From Myceligenerans pegani (lineage in GTDB: Bacteria; Actinomycetota; Actinomycetes; Actinomycetales; Cellulomonadaceae), in NCBI RefSeq assembly GCF_014892515.1, contig NZ_JADBGR010000102.1:31391-95390 (forward strand): a stretch of 64,000 nucleotides of DNA, written 5' to 3'. The notes under the pieces are model-generated. The model worked only from the letters and a program-made list of their open reading frames with translations. It made no database searches and had not been told where the DNA came from. This document shows positions 52,551 through 61,889 of this stretch, one piece after another. A program made the position numbers and the translations under genes. Every line of letters begins with the position of its first letter. Position 1 is the first letter of the stretch.

Positions 52551-55500
52551 CCTGGACGTGAACGCCTGGTACGCGGCTCGCTCGGCGATGGTGGACGCGC
52601 TGGTCGCGGACCTGTACGGCGCGACCGACGCCGATGACATCCTGACCGAGGCGCCGCTGTCCCGGTTCGTGGTCGGGATCCTCCACCCGCGCTCCGACGA
52701 GCCGATCGAGGATGTGCGCGACGACGACCAGTCCGACACGAGTACGGCCACCGACTCAGGCAATGACCCGGCGGTCGCCCTGGCCCGCATGCGGTATCCG
52801 TCGACCATGGGTCTGACTTTCTCGGTCGCGGCGGACACCTTGTCAGTGGAGGTGGAGGTGTCGGCGGATCAATACCGTCAAGTTGTCGATCCGCTAGAGG
52901 AGGCGGAGGTCCGGGAGGAGCTGGTCCAGCGCGCCGAGGAGCGCCGCGCGCGGCTCGGCGACGGGGCTGCAGCTGTCGACGTCGAGGACGAGGAACCAGA
53001 AGAGGCCGAGACCCGTGCTGCCACCCGCAACGAGGGCCTGTGGAGGGTCGTACCTCAGGACCCGCGGACGTTCTCGGTGGACGTGACCCGTCCTGGTACG
53101 TATCAGAAGTGGGACGTTGCGAACGACCTCGTGCTGCGGACCGTGATCCGGCCCGAGCGTGACGATGCGGTCAGCGTCACCGTGGTGCTGGTCAACACGC
53201 ACGCCCGTCCCGAGAAGGGGTTCGCGGACGCGCTGTGCTGGTTCCGCCCTCGCCTGGCGGTCACCACACCGGACGGGCACTTCGTCGACCGGCGCCCGGT
53301 CCGCGAACTCGCCTTCCAGGACGAAGACGAGCGCAGCGGCGAACTGCTGTACCGAACCGAACGGCACCTCGCCGTCGGGCACGGCTGTGCGGTCACCTGG
53401 GAGGAGGGCTCGCTCGTCCAGCGGGTCGAGACGACGTTCTTCCCAAGCCACGAACTACGCCTCGCCCGAGCCGATCGGAACGACGTCCCCCGGCTGAGCA
53501 TGAAGGCGCTTGGCGCGGACGACGACCGGGGCGCGCTGGTCGGCCTGGTCGACGTCTACGAGCAGTGGATCGCGGGGCAGGAGTCGCGTGTCCCCGTTCT
53601 CGACGCGAGGCATGTTCCGACGGCGAAGCGGCATCTGGCGGACGCCCGCCGCGCGGTCGCCCGCATGCGGGAGGGCATTGCGTTGCTAGATCGCGACCCG
53701 CAGGCGGCCCAGGCCTTCCGGATCATGAACGAGGTGATGCAGCAGCAGCGCATCCGGCAGGTGATGGTCCGGGGCGGGCTGGAAACGCCTCCCGACATCG
53801 AGGGCCAGTGGCGGCCGTTCCAGATGGCGTTCGTACTGCTCAACCTCGTCGGTCTGGCAGACCCGAAGCACCCCGACCGTGACGTTGCCGATCTCCTCTG
53901 GTTCCCCACTGGTGGTGGCAAGACCGAGGCGTACCTCGGTCTGATCGCGTTCGTCCTGGCGCTGCGGCGCTTCCGCGGCGGACATGAGGCCGGCGCGGGC
54001 GTGGGCGTCGTCATGCGCTACACGCTGCGGCTCCTGACGATCCAACAGTTCGAGCGAGCCGCCGGCCTCATCTGTGCCCTCGAAGAGTGGCGGCGGCGTG
54101 AAGCGCCGGACGTGCCTGTGTTCTCCATCGGTCTCTGGGTCGGCCAGGGAGCGACACCAAACGACGTCAAGGCCGCCGCCAAAGCGCTCAAGAAGATTCA
54201 GGACGGCGAGGAACCGAGCGACGCGGGCAACCCGCGCCAACTCCTGCGCTGTCCGTGGTGCGGCACTGCGCTCCCCGCCGACGCGTACCACGCGGACGTG
54301 CGCGAGGACAGGATGACCGTCCGGTGCCCCGGAGAGACGTGCGACTTCCACGACGGACTGCCGGTGCACCTCGTCGACACCGACGTGTACGCGCACCGGC
54401 CGTCGCTGGTGATCGGCACGGTGGACAAGTTCGCGATGCTCGCCTGGCGCGATGACGCTGGCGTGGTCCTTGGTGCGTTCCATGACGCCAAGCCGGACCT
54501 GATCATCCAGGATGAGCTGCACCTGATCAGCGGACCTCTCGGCACGCTGGTCGGCCTCTACGAGACTGCCGTCGACGCCCTGGCGACGTCCGACGACGGT
54601 GTCCGTCCCAAGCTCGTGGCCTCCACGGCCACGATCCGTCGAGCGACAGACCAGGTCGAAGCCGTCTTCGACCGCTCGGCGCAGCAATTCCCGCCACCGG
54701 GCCTGGACGCCGGCGACTCCTTCTTCGCCGTCGACGCCGATCCTCAGGACCGTCCGACCCGCCGGTACGTGGGGGTGATGGCGCCGTCGACCAGCCACGC
54801 CACGCTGCTGGTCCGTGTGTACGCTGCGCTCCTGCAGGCCGGTTCCGATCTGGACGCCCCCGACGAGGTGCGCGACGCCTACTGGACGATGCTCGGCTAC
54901 TTCAACAGCCTGCGTGTCCTCGGCGCCGCCTACATCCAGTCGCTCGACGACGTTCCCGACCGGATGAAGGTCGTCGCGGCGCGAGCTGGCCACCAGGTCC
55001 GGGAGATCCGTGACCCGCGCGAGATGACCTCTCGCAAGAGGTCGAGCGAGATCCCCGAGGAACTCGCGCGGCTCTCGGCGTCGTACCCCGACCCCGAGAG
55101 CCCCGACGTCGTCCTCGCCACCAACATGATCTCGGTGGGCGTCGACGTCGACCGCCTCGGCCTGATGAGCGTCATGGGACAGCCCCAGATGACCTCCGAG
55201 TACATCCAGGCGACCTCGCGGGTCGGACGATCCCACCCGGGTCTCGTTGTCACGATGTTCAACGCGGCGAAGTCGCGCGACCTCTCGCACTACGAGTCGT
55301 TCACCACCTACCACCGTGCGCTGTACAAGCAGGTCGAGGCGACCGGGGCGACGCCGTTCGCACCCCGTGCGCTTGACCGTGCGCTCCACGGCTTGCTGGT
55401 GATCCTCGCCCGGCACTCGGTCGCCGGAGCGTCCGGCAGCGCCTCCGTCGGCGTGCCCGTCGAGTCCGAGGCCTTCGAGGACCTCGTCGAGGTCATCGCG

Positions 55501-55800
55501 GCACGCGCGTGCGCCGTTAAGCCGGAGACGGAGGACGAGGTACGTGATGCCCTCGAAACGCTCGTCGAGAGCTGGTCCGATGCCGTCAAGGACGGCCAGG
55601 TGCAGAAGTACGAGGGGTGGGTAAGCGCTGAAGGGGCTCTCATGGTCCCTGCGGGCGGGTCGCCATACGGGCACTCCGATGGCGGCTCGGCCGCGGACAT
55701 CTTCCCGGTGGACGAACCCCACTGGCCGACCCTGACCAGCCTGCGCAACGTCGACCGGGAGAGCACGCTGCGGATCGTGACGCGAAAGCGAGTGAAGTGA
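52543..55800 (+). CDS. drmA: DISARM helicase DrmA
   Basis: 1085 aa. SF2-type helicase: Walker A PTGGGKT (455-461), motif II as DELH (657-660), STATIRRATDQ, and the C-terminal TNMISVGVDVDRLGLM and ATSRVGRSHPG blocks. A zinc ribbon C570-x2-C573...C595-x4-C600 lies between motifs I and II, which is a DrmA feature. DrmA and DrmB act together to load on and block incoming phage DNA. Its stop shares one base with the drmB ATG. Confidence 0.85.
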   Translation: MTDLDVNAWYAARSAMVDALVADLYGATDADDILTEAPLSRFVVGILHPRSDEPIEDVRDDDQSDTSTATDSGNDPAVALARMRYPSTMGLTFSVAADTLSVEVEVSADQYRQVVDPLEEAEVREELVQRAEERRARLGDGAAAVDVEDEEPEEAETRAATRNEGLWRVVPQDPRTFSVDVTRPGTYQKWDVANDLVLRTVIRPERDDAVSVTVVLVNTHARPEKGFADALCWFRPRLAVTTPDGHFVDRRPVRELAFQDEDERSGELLYRTERHLAVGHGCAVTWEEGSLVQRVETTFFPSHELRLARADRNDVPRLSMKALGADDDRGALVGLVDVYEQWIAGQESRVPVLDARHVPTAKRHLADARRAVARMREGIALLDRDPQAAQAFRIMNEVMQQQRIRQVMVRGGLETPPDIEGQWRPFQMAFVLLNLVGLADPKHPDRDVADLLWFPTGGGKTEAYLGLIAFVLALRRFRGGHEAGAGVGVVMRYTLRLLTIQQFERAAGLICALEEWRRREAPDVPVFSIGLWVGQGATPNDVKAAAKALKKIQDGEEPSDAGNPRQLLRCPWCGTALPADAYHADVREDRMTVRCPGETCDFHDGLPVHLVDTDVYAHRPSLVIGTVDKFAMLAWRDDAGVVLGAFHDAKPDLIIQDELHLISGPLGTLVGLYETAVDALATSDDGVRPKLVASTATIRRATDQVEAVFDRSAQQFPPPGLDAGDSFFAVDADPQDRPTRRYVGVMAPSTSHATLLVRVYAALLQAGSDLDAPDEVRDAYWTMLGYFNSLRVLGAAYIQSLDDVPDRMKVVAARAGHQVREIRDPREMTSRKRSSEIPEELARLSASYPDPESPDVVLATNMISVGVDVDRLGLMSVMGQPQMTSEYIQATSRVGRSHPGLVVTMFNAAKSRDLSHYESFTTYHRALYKQVEATGATPFAPRALDRALHGLLVILARHSVAGASGSASVGVPVESEAFEDLVEVIAARACAVKPETEDEVRDALETLVESWSDAVKDGQVQKYEGWVSAEGALMVPAGGSPYGHSDGGSAADIFPVDEPHWPTLTSLRNVDRESTLRIVTRKRVK

Positions 55801-57875
55801 TGGCCGTCTCGGGCAAGCCCAAGGCACGCCAGAGCCAGCTGGTGACTACCTATGGAGTCGGGTCGTTGTTCCCCGACGCCGATGCGAGCTACATGATCTG
55901 CGGGATCGACGACTGGGACACCAGGTTCGCGCAGTCGATCGAGGAACCGCGGCTCGCCAGGACGCTCGGCGTCAACACGTTCTATGCGCCGCCCACCGGT
56001 CGGAAGAAAGGCGATGTCCCCGCCATCCGCTTCCCCGAGTGGCATTACTGCTCCGGCTGCCGGCGCCTCGCGCCGTTCTGGAAGTTCGGCGGCAAGAAGG
56101 GTGAGGTGAGGTGCGCGGACTGTGCACGCGACCTCACGCCGTCGCGTTTCGTCGCCTGCTGTGAGAACGGGCACATCGAGGACTTCCCTTACTTCCAGTG
56201 GGTACACCGGGGCCAGGACGCAGAGGAGGGTGCGGAGCATCGCCTGACCTTGCGGTCGAGAGGTAGCTCCTCGTCGCTCGCGTCGATTGTCGTGTCCTGC
56301 TCGTGCGGCGTGCGGCCCTACAACTTGGAGGGTGCATTCAGCGCGGGAGCGCTGCAGGGCATCAGGAGGTGTTCGGGAAGCAGACCCTGGCACAACGGCA
56401 TGCCGAACGTCCCCGACTGCGACCGTCCTCTTCGGGTCTTCCAGCGCGGTGCCTCCAACGTGTGGTTCCCCGTGCAGCGTTCCAGCATCTCGATTCCGCC
56501 CTGGTCGAGTGTCGCGGCACAGTACGTGACCAAGAACTGGGAGACTCTCAAGCCGCTCTACGAAAATGCGGGCGAGCCCGTGGCCCGGCAGGCCATCGGG
56601 TCCATGATCCAGCGGCAGGCCGAACTCTCTGTCGACGCTGTGATCGACGTCGTGCGTCAACGTCTCGGCCTCGATGCCGAGGACGCTCCGAACGACGACG
56701 CCCTGCGCACCCAGGAGTACGAGGCGCTCAAGGCCGGGCACGAGGGTCCGAGGCGCGACTCCTTCCAGTGCTTGCCCGTCCGGCTGCACCCGTCGCTCGA
56801 CGGCCTGGTTCGTCAGGTTTCGCAGGTGAACCGCCTCCGCGAGGTGCGCGTGCTCTCGGGGTTCTCCCGCGTCACCCCCATCGAGGCGGAGGCCGGTTCG
56901 GCACGCACGGCGGCGCTGTCCGCCGAGAAGGTCGACTGGCTGCCTGCCGTCGAGGTCATGGGCGAGGGGATCTTTGTCAGGCTCGACGAGGCCGTTGTCG
57001 CGGCCTGGGAAGGCGGGGCGTTCGCCCAGACGAGAGAGGCCGGCGTCCGCGTTGCCCAGATCGCACGTGATGCCGCGCTGAAGATCGCCTCAGAACCTGT
57101 GAGCGCCCGGTTCATTGCGCTGCACACCCTTGCCCACATGCTGCTCAAGGAGCTCAGCCTTGACGCCGGATACCCCCAGGGGTCGATCCGCGAACGCGTC
57201 TACGCGCTCCCGGGCCAGGCCGGGATCCTCCTGTACACCGCCTCGTCCGACTCCGCCGGCAGCCTCGGTGGACTCGCTGCGCTGGCCGCCAGCGACGACT
57301 TCGCACCGATCTTCCGCAACGCCCTGGAACGCGCCACGTGGTGTTCGAGTGACCCGGTTTGCGCCGAGACCGGGGCAACTGGCACGGACGCGCTCAACCT
57401 CGCAGCGTGCCATGCCTGCGTCCTCGCCCCCGAGACGAGCTGCGAGCACCGCAATCAGTACCTGGACCGGTTGACGGTCGTCGGTTCCCCGGCCGCGCCA
57501 GAGGTAGGTCTCGGGTCGTCGGCGCTCGACCTTCCCGAGGCGAGACCTGCAGGTGGCGAACGAGCGGTGGTGGCAGCCGTGCCACAGGCAGCTGCTCAGC
57601 TGCCGACCGTGTGGGCGGACGCGCTCGCGTCGCCCGAGACCACGTCGGAAGAGCGGATCCTCGCAGAGCGGCTCGTGGCGTTGCAGCCTGTTCTGCCCGT
57701 CCCGGAGATCGGGGCTGAGATCGAAGGGGTCATCGTCTCAATGGCTTGGGACGGCCCAAAAGTGCTGGTGGACCTCGATGGCCTGACTGACGCCGACCGC
57801 GTCCGTCTCGTGGGGCACGGATGGACGGTCCTGCCGCCGGAGCCCTCGCAGATCGTGACGGCGCTCCAGGGCTGA
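55800..57875 (+). CDS. drmB: DISARM protein DrmB (DUF1998)
   Basis: 691 aa from ATG 55800 (GTG 55797 also in frame). N-terminal part with two zinc sites (YCSGCRR, VRCADCARD, VACCENGHIEDFP); C-terminal DUF1998 (HTLAHMLLKELSLDAGYPQGSIRERVY; LLYTASSDSAGSLGGLAAL; WCSSDPVCAET; ACHACVLAPETSCEHRNQYLDR). DrmB pairs with DrmA in the DISARM complex. Last gene of the rightward helicase operon; 53 bp later the response regulator gene ends from the other strand. Confidence 0.85.
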   Translation: MAVSGKPKARQSQLVTTYGVGSLFPDADASYMICGIDDWDTRFAQSIEEPRLARTLGVNTFYAPPTGRKKGDVPAIRFPEWHYCSGCRRLAPFWKFGGKKGEVRCADCARDLTPSRFVACCENGHIEDFPYFQWVHRGQDAEEGAEHRLTLRSRGSSSSLASIVVSCSCGVRPYNLEGAFSAGALQGIRRCSGSRPWHNGMPNVPDCDRPLRVFQRGASNVWFPVQRSSISIPPWSSVAAQYVTKNWETLKPLYENAGEPVARQAIGSMIQRQAELSVDAVIDVVRQRLGLDAEDAPNDDALRTQEYEALKAGHEGPRRDSFQCLPVRLHPSLDGLVRQVSQVNRLREVRVLSGFSRVTPIEAEAGSARTAALSAEKVDWLPAVEVMGEGIFVRLDEAVVAAWEGGAFAQTREAGVRVAQIARDAALKIASEPVSARFIALHTLAHMLLKELSLDAGYPQGSIRERVYALPGQAGILLYTASSDSAGSLGGLAALAASDDFAPIFRNALERATWCSSDPVCAETGATGTDALNLAACHACVLAPETSCEHRNQYLDRLTVVGSPAAPEVGLGSSALDLPEARPAGGERAVVAAVPQAAAQLPTVWADALASPETTSEERILAERLVALQPVLPVPEIGAEIEGVIVSMAWDGPKVLVDLDGLTDADRVRLVGHGWTVLPPEPSQIVTALQG

Positions 57876-57928
57876 GGACCTGTCCGAACTTCCCGAGTGC
57901 GTGCGTTGGTGGGCGGCACGCATACTGA

Positions 57929-58612
57929 TCAGGTACTCGGCGCGTCGGATTTCGTATACCCGTCCGACGCAGCTTCAGCCCGGTCGACGATCACTGCGAT
58001 CTGGTCCCGGCTCTCCAGACCGAGCTTGGTCATGATGCTGGACAGGTGAACCTTGACGGTGTTCTCGGAGAGGTTCATATACCGGGCGATGAGACGGTTG
58101 GTGCGCCCGGCGACGAGGGCGGCGACCTCTCGCTCGCGCTCCGTGAGCTGGGCCATCTGTGCCAGGGCCTCGGCCTTGCGGTCCGAGACGCCGGGGGCGC
58201 CGGAGATTCGCTGGATAACGGTCGTCGCCGCGCTCGGCCCGAGGGCCGCGGCGCCGTCGGCCACGGCACGGACATGCCCGGCGAGTGCGTCGGGGTCGTC
58301 GTCTTTGCCGAGAAATCCGACGGCTCCGGCCTCCAGCGCCTTGACGACGGCATCCCGGCTGCCGAAGCCCGTGAGGGCGACGAACCGGGGTGCGCCCGGG
58401 CAGGATGCGTTGCGGCGGATCGCCTCGACGCCGTCCACCCGCCGCATCTGCAGGTCGATGAGGACGACATCGGGGCGATGACGGGCGATGGCGTGGGGGA
58501 CCTGGTCGCCGTCGTCCGCCTCGCCGACGACATCGATCCCCTTGGCGGTAAGGATGCTGTGGATCATGGTGCGTGCGAACGCGTCGTCGTCCACGATGAG
58601 TACCTTCGTCAC
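57929..58612 (-). CDS. NarL/LuxR-type response regulator
   Basis: 227 aa. Receiver domain with D8-D10, phospho-acceptor Asp53 (VVLIDLQM), Thr81 and Lys103, then a LuxR-type helix-turn-helix (LTEREREVAALVAGRTNRLIARYMNLSENTVKVHLSSIMTKLGL, 156-199). All key residues are intact, so it should need a NarL-type kinase; the only one in the window is the C-terminal module of the helicase fusion 12 kb away on the same strand. It probably controls the defence genes. Confidence 0.9.
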   Translation of the reverse strand: MTKVLIVDDDAFARTMIHSILTAKGIDVVGEADDGDQVPHAIARHRPDVVLIDLQMRRVDGVEAIRRNASCPGAPRFVALTGFGSRDAVVKALEAGAVGFLGKDDDPDALAGHVRAVADGAAALGPSAATTVIQRISGAPGVSDRKAEALAQMAQLTEREREVAALVAGRTNRLIARYMNLSENTVKVHLSSIMTKLGLESRDQIAVIVDRAEAASDGYTKSDAPST

Positions 58613-58783
58613 GGCTCAACGGTATCCGTCGCACCTGCGATGTCGCCGCTGTTCGGCGGTCGATGTTCCGATCCCGGACAGGTGCTCCCAGTAACCTGTC
58701 GGGTCGGCTAGCGGTGAGGCTGCCACCGGCGAGCCGGGTGCGTTCGGTCATCCCGGCGATGCCCGGGCGCTATCTCTGCCGCA
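58613..58783. other. gap between response regulator and vsr
   Basis: 171 bp upstream of the response regulator and downstream of vsr. No gene. It should carry the regulator's promoter unless vsr reads through. None of the GGTGAC/TCACC dyads of the main control region was found here. Confidence 0.35.
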
Positions 58784-59290
58784 TCAGCGGTCGGTCACGT
58801 CCTTACCCGGGGCAGGAGACACGACGAGGTTTCTGTCGGGTGTCGTCCCATGGCTCGACGTGAACGGAACGGGCCGGACGACGGCCTCGATCGTGTCCGC
58901 CACCGCCGTCGGGTCCTCGTGTTCCCAGAAGCGCAGGACGGCCCAGCCCGCGCCCGCCAGGACCTGGTTGGTGTCCGCGTCGCGCTCGACATTCATCTGG
59001 AGCTTCCGCTCCCACCACTTGGCGTTGGCACGCGGCTGCGTGGCGTGCTGGGGGCACCCGTGCCAGAAGCAGCCGTCGAGGAAGACCGCGACCTTCGCGC
59101 GCGTGAAGGCGACGTCCATCGTACGGCGCGGCCTGCCGGGGACCGGGTAGGTCACACGGTATCGGAGGCCACGGGCGTGCAGCAGGCGGCGGAGGTCGAG
59201 CTCCGGCTTGGTGTCCTTCCTGCGTGCGACACTCATACGCCTGCTTACGTCGGGGGTGGAAGCGCCCGGATGAGGACCCAACGAGGTCAT
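58784..59290 (-). CDS. vsr: very short patch repair endonuclease Vsr
   Basis: 168 aa. RKDTKPELDLRRLLHARGLRYRV, TMDVAFTRAKVAVFLDGCFWHGC with the catalytic Asp and His of the Vsr fold, KWWERKLQMNVERD and VLRFWEHE are all present. Vsr nicks T:G mismatches made by deamination of 5-methylcytosine, so it protects against mutation by the adjacent methyltransferase. Divergent from that gene (180-bp gap). Confidence 0.93.
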   Translation of the reverse strand: MTSLGPHPGASTPDVSRRMSVARRKDTKPELDLRRLLHARGLRYRVTYPVPGRPRRTMDVAFTRAKVAVFLDGCFWHGCPQHATQPRANAKWWERKLQMNVERDADTNQVLAGAGWAVLRFWEHEDPTAVADTIEAVVRPVPFTSSHGTTPDRNLVVSPAPGKDVTDR

Positions 59291-59470
59291 GGCCTAACGC
59301 TACCCGCGGCTGGTTGACCCAACCTGAGGGCACCATCACTCGTCCCGGGGGCGACCGTGGGTCAGGCTCGTGCTCGGCGCCACGTCCTTGAACCGGAACC
59401 GCGACGTATTGCCGCACGTCACACCCAGGCTGGCAGCGCCGATGTCGGTGGCCGACGCTACGATGACCGG

Positions 59471-61030
59471 ATGGCAAGCGCACCGCACGTTCCCGGGCCG
59501 ATCAAGGTTCTCGATCTGTTCGCTGGGTGTGGCGGCCTTACCGAGGGCTTCCATCAGTTCCGGCCCGAGGGCATGGACAAGACGGACCCACCCGTCTTCC
59601 GGAGTGTTGGCGCGGTCGAGTGGGATCCTGCGGCCGCAGCGTCGTACGCGATGAATTTCGGCACCCTGTCACCGAGGGAACGCCATTTCCCCCCGACGGA
59701 GGTCTACCAAGAGAACATCGTCAACTGGAAGCCGAAGTGGGCCCCGGGCGAGATCGACGTCGTCGTTGGTGGACCACCTTGCCAGGGGTTCTCGGGACTG
59801 AACCGGAACAAGGTCGGCGCCGAGCGGAACCAGCTTTGGCAGGAGTTCATCAACGTTGTCATCTCGCTCCAGCCGAAGGTCTTCGTTATCGAGAACGTCG
59901 ACCGGTTCATCCGCTCACCCGAGTTTGCTGATCTCAAGAACCGGATGGGCAGCGACGGTCTGGAGAGGTACTCGCTGCGGGAAGCCTGGGACGTCAAGCC
60001 GGGCGACTCGGAGCAGGTGCGTGCGAAAAAGTATCTCTTGAACGCCGCCGACTACGGCGCGCTGCAGGCACGGCGGCGAGCCATCGTCATCGGTGTCCGC
60101 ACGGAGGAGGATCTGCGTGCCGAAGAGTTCGAGTATCCGGAGCCAAGGTATTCTCAGAAGCTTCTTGAACACCAGAACCTGCAGGCCTTGGAGGGGCTGG
60201 ATAACTCCGAGCGCCGAGAGGAACCCTGGAACACGATCGACGACGTGTTCGAGTACACGCGGGCCTTGGGACTGAACCGCATCAACTTCCGCAGAGAAAT
60301 GACGTTCGTACCCGAGATCGGTATGAAGGTCGAAGGGCCCTTCACGACGAAGCAGCTGCATTTCACGCGTGCCCCTGAACCGGTCTCGATAGCGCGGTAC
60401 ACGGCGATTCCACCCGGTGGCAACCGGAAGAATCTGCGAGGCCGCTACTGGTGCCGCTTCGACGACGGGGAGGAAATTCTGCTCCAGAAGGACTCCGTGT
60501 TCCGAGATGCCGAGGGGAAGCTCGTGCTGTCGGGCTCGTATACCGAGGTGATCGACGGCGGAGTGCTGGGCGTGCGCAGCTGTCGGGTGAAGCAGTTCGA
60601 CTCGGAACCGCACTTTCTGCCCGGACGGTCGGGGCGCAACAAGTCCGAGGCGTATGGTGTCGTCATCGACGACAAGGGAAGAGAGCGAAAGGCCACGCTC
60701 GTATATTTATCCACGGTCTCCTGGGACCGGCACGACGCCGGTTCAGGCGATGTCATGGGTCGGCTCCGCCTGGGCAGACCCTCGGTCACCATCCGAACCG
60801 AGTTCTTCAAGCCAGAGAAAGGTCGCTACCTGCATCCGACGGAGCACCGTCCGATCACCCACTACGAGGCGGCGCGTCTCCAGGGATTCCCTGACAACTT
60901 TCAATGGTGCGGTTCCAAGACCGAGATTGCGAGGCAGATTGGCAACGCCGTTCCGATCCCGCTCGGAAAGGTTGTCGCCGGCGCGATCTACGACTATCTT
61001 CGGCGGGACGGTACGCCGCCGCAGTCCTGA
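59471..61030 (+). CDS. drmMII: DNA (cytosine-5) methyltransferase, DrmMII-like
   Basis: 519 aa from ATG 59471. Motif I DLFAGCGGLTEGF (15-27), motif IV GGPPCQGFSG with catalytic Cys104, motif VI ENVDR, motif VIII QARRRAIVIG, and C-terminal RLQGFPDNFQW and QIGNAVP (IX/X). A target-recognition region of ~200 residues lies between VIII and IX. Class 2 DISARM uses such an enzyme to mark host DNA; no restriction nuclease is adjacent. The frame is open to 59357 but ATG 59471 fits the family start. Target site not predictable. Confidence 0.88.
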   Translation: MASAPHVPGPIKVLDLFAGCGGLTEGFHQFRPEGMDKTDPPVFRSVGAVEWDPAAAASYAMNFGTLSPRERHFPPTEVYQENIVNWKPKWAPGEIDVVVGGPPCQGFSGLNRNKVGAERNQLWQEFINVVISLQPKVFVIENVDRFIRSPEFADLKNRMGSDGLERYSLREAWDVKPGDSEQVRAKKYLLNAADYGALQARRRAIVIGVRTEEDLRAEEFEYPEPRYSQKLLEHQNLQALEGLDNSERREEPWNTIDDVFEYTRALGLNRINFRREMTFVPEIGMKVEGPFTTKQLHFTRAPEPVSIARYTAIPPGGNRKNLRGRYWCRFDDGEEILLQKDSVFRDAEGKLVLSGSYTEVIDGGVLGVRSCRVKQFDSEPHFLPGRSGRNKSEAYGVVIDDKGRERKATLVYLSTVSWDRHDAGSGDVMGRLRLGRPSVTIRTEFFKPEKGRYLHPTEHRPITHYEAARLQGFPDNFQWCGSKTEIARQIGNAVPIPLGKVVAGAIYDYLRRDGTPPQS

Positions 61031-61032
61031 CC

Positions 61033-61324
61033 TCAGTGGGCGCCAGACGAACTACTGGGCAGGGATGACTCGCCCGCGTCGCGTTCAACCTCGAGGTCGT
61101 AACGGGCCTGGAGGTTGATCCAGAACATGGCGGTCGTGTTGAAGTAGCGGCCCAACTGCAGTGCGGTGTCAGCGGTGATCCGGCGCTTGCCGTGGACGAT
61201 CTCGTTGATCCGGCGGGGTGGCACACCGATCGCGACGGCGACCGCGTGCTGGGTCGTGCCGAGCGGCTCGATGAACTCTTCGAGCAGGACCTCGCCGGGG
61301 CGGATCGGAGCGATCTTTGGTCAT
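61033..61324 (-). pseudogene. higA: frameshifted higA (XRE antitoxin)
   Basis: ATG 61324 begins MTK, but the next codon run AAA (61316-61318) has one base too many; deleting one A restores IAPIRPGEVLLEEF...PPRRINEIVHGKRRITADTALQLGRYFNTTAMFWINLQARYDLE, a full HigA-type antitoxin of about 97 aa. In the shifted frame no start codon precedes GTG 61224, which would leave only the second half of the helix-turn-helix. Either a broken gene or a sequencing error in the A run. Confidence 0.75.
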
Positions 61325-61337
61325 GTCGTCCTCCTCC

Positions 61338-61382
61338 TCAGTGGTAGTCCACGATCTCGACGTCATGCTCCGTCCGACGACG
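61338..61382 (-). pseudogene. higB toxin tail remnant
   Basis: Directly upstream of the higA start, the frame ...EHDVEIVDYH* matches the conserved C terminus of HigB toxins. Upstream of it the YnfA gene (61395-61742) replaces the rest of higB, so only about 14 codons survive. Confidence 0.65.
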
Positions 61383-61394
61383 CCGCTCTCAAGC

Positions 61395-61742
61395 TCAGGC
61401 TTCTCCCCGCGGCCCATACATGATCACCGCCATCCCACCCAGACAGATCAGCGCCCCCACCACATCCCACCGATCCGGCCGATACCCGTCCGCCACCATC
61501 CCCCACGCGATCGACCCCGCGACGAACACCCCGCCGTACGCCGCCAGGATGCGCCCGAAGTTCGCGTCCGGCTGCAGCGTCGCCACCACGCCGTATAGCC
61601 CGAGCGCGATCACCCCGAACCCCACCCACAGCCAGCCGCGGTGTTCGCGTAGCCCTTGCCACACGAGCCAGGCCCCGCCGATCTCGAACAGAGCGGCGAC
61701 GACGAACAGGAGGACAGAGCGGGGAACAAGAGTTGAGTCCAC
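61395..61742 (-). CDS. YnfA family membrane protein
   Basis: 115 aa from GTG 61742. Four helices with the family motifs: [61 protein letters not shown] and [21 protein letters not shown]. YnfA proteins belong to the drug/metabolite transporter fold; function unclear. A palindrome GAATAGTATTC lies upstream (61813-61823). Confidence 0.88.
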   Translation of the reverse strand: MDSTLVPRSVLLFVVAALFEIGGAWLVWQGLREHRGWLWVGFGVIALGLYGVVATLQPDANFGRILAAYGGVFVAGSIAWGMVADGYRPDRWDVVGALICLGGMAVIMYGPRGEA

Positions 61743-61812
61743 CGGCTCACGGTACGACGGTGGCCCTTGCGGGCATCATGAACAGACGTCTGGACGACAA
61801 GGTTATCATCGA

Positions 61813-61823
61813 GAATAGTATTC
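61813..61823. promoter_or_regulatory. 11-bp palindrome upstream of ynfA-like gene
   Basis: GAATA-G-TATTC in an AT-rich patch (61790-61845), 70 bp upstream of the YnfA start. Possible operator; the regulator is unknown. Confidence 0.35.
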
Positions 61824-61889
61824 CGGGCAACAATCTTGTGCTCGATGGTCTTCCTGCTCACCCCCAGGTCCGACGACGGCCCAGCGCGA

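Noticed and set aside
45976..57875. BREX, Druantia or Zorya as the defence type
   Set aside because: No PglZ, BrxC, DruE-type or ZorAB genes; DrmA and DrmB features fit DISARM better.
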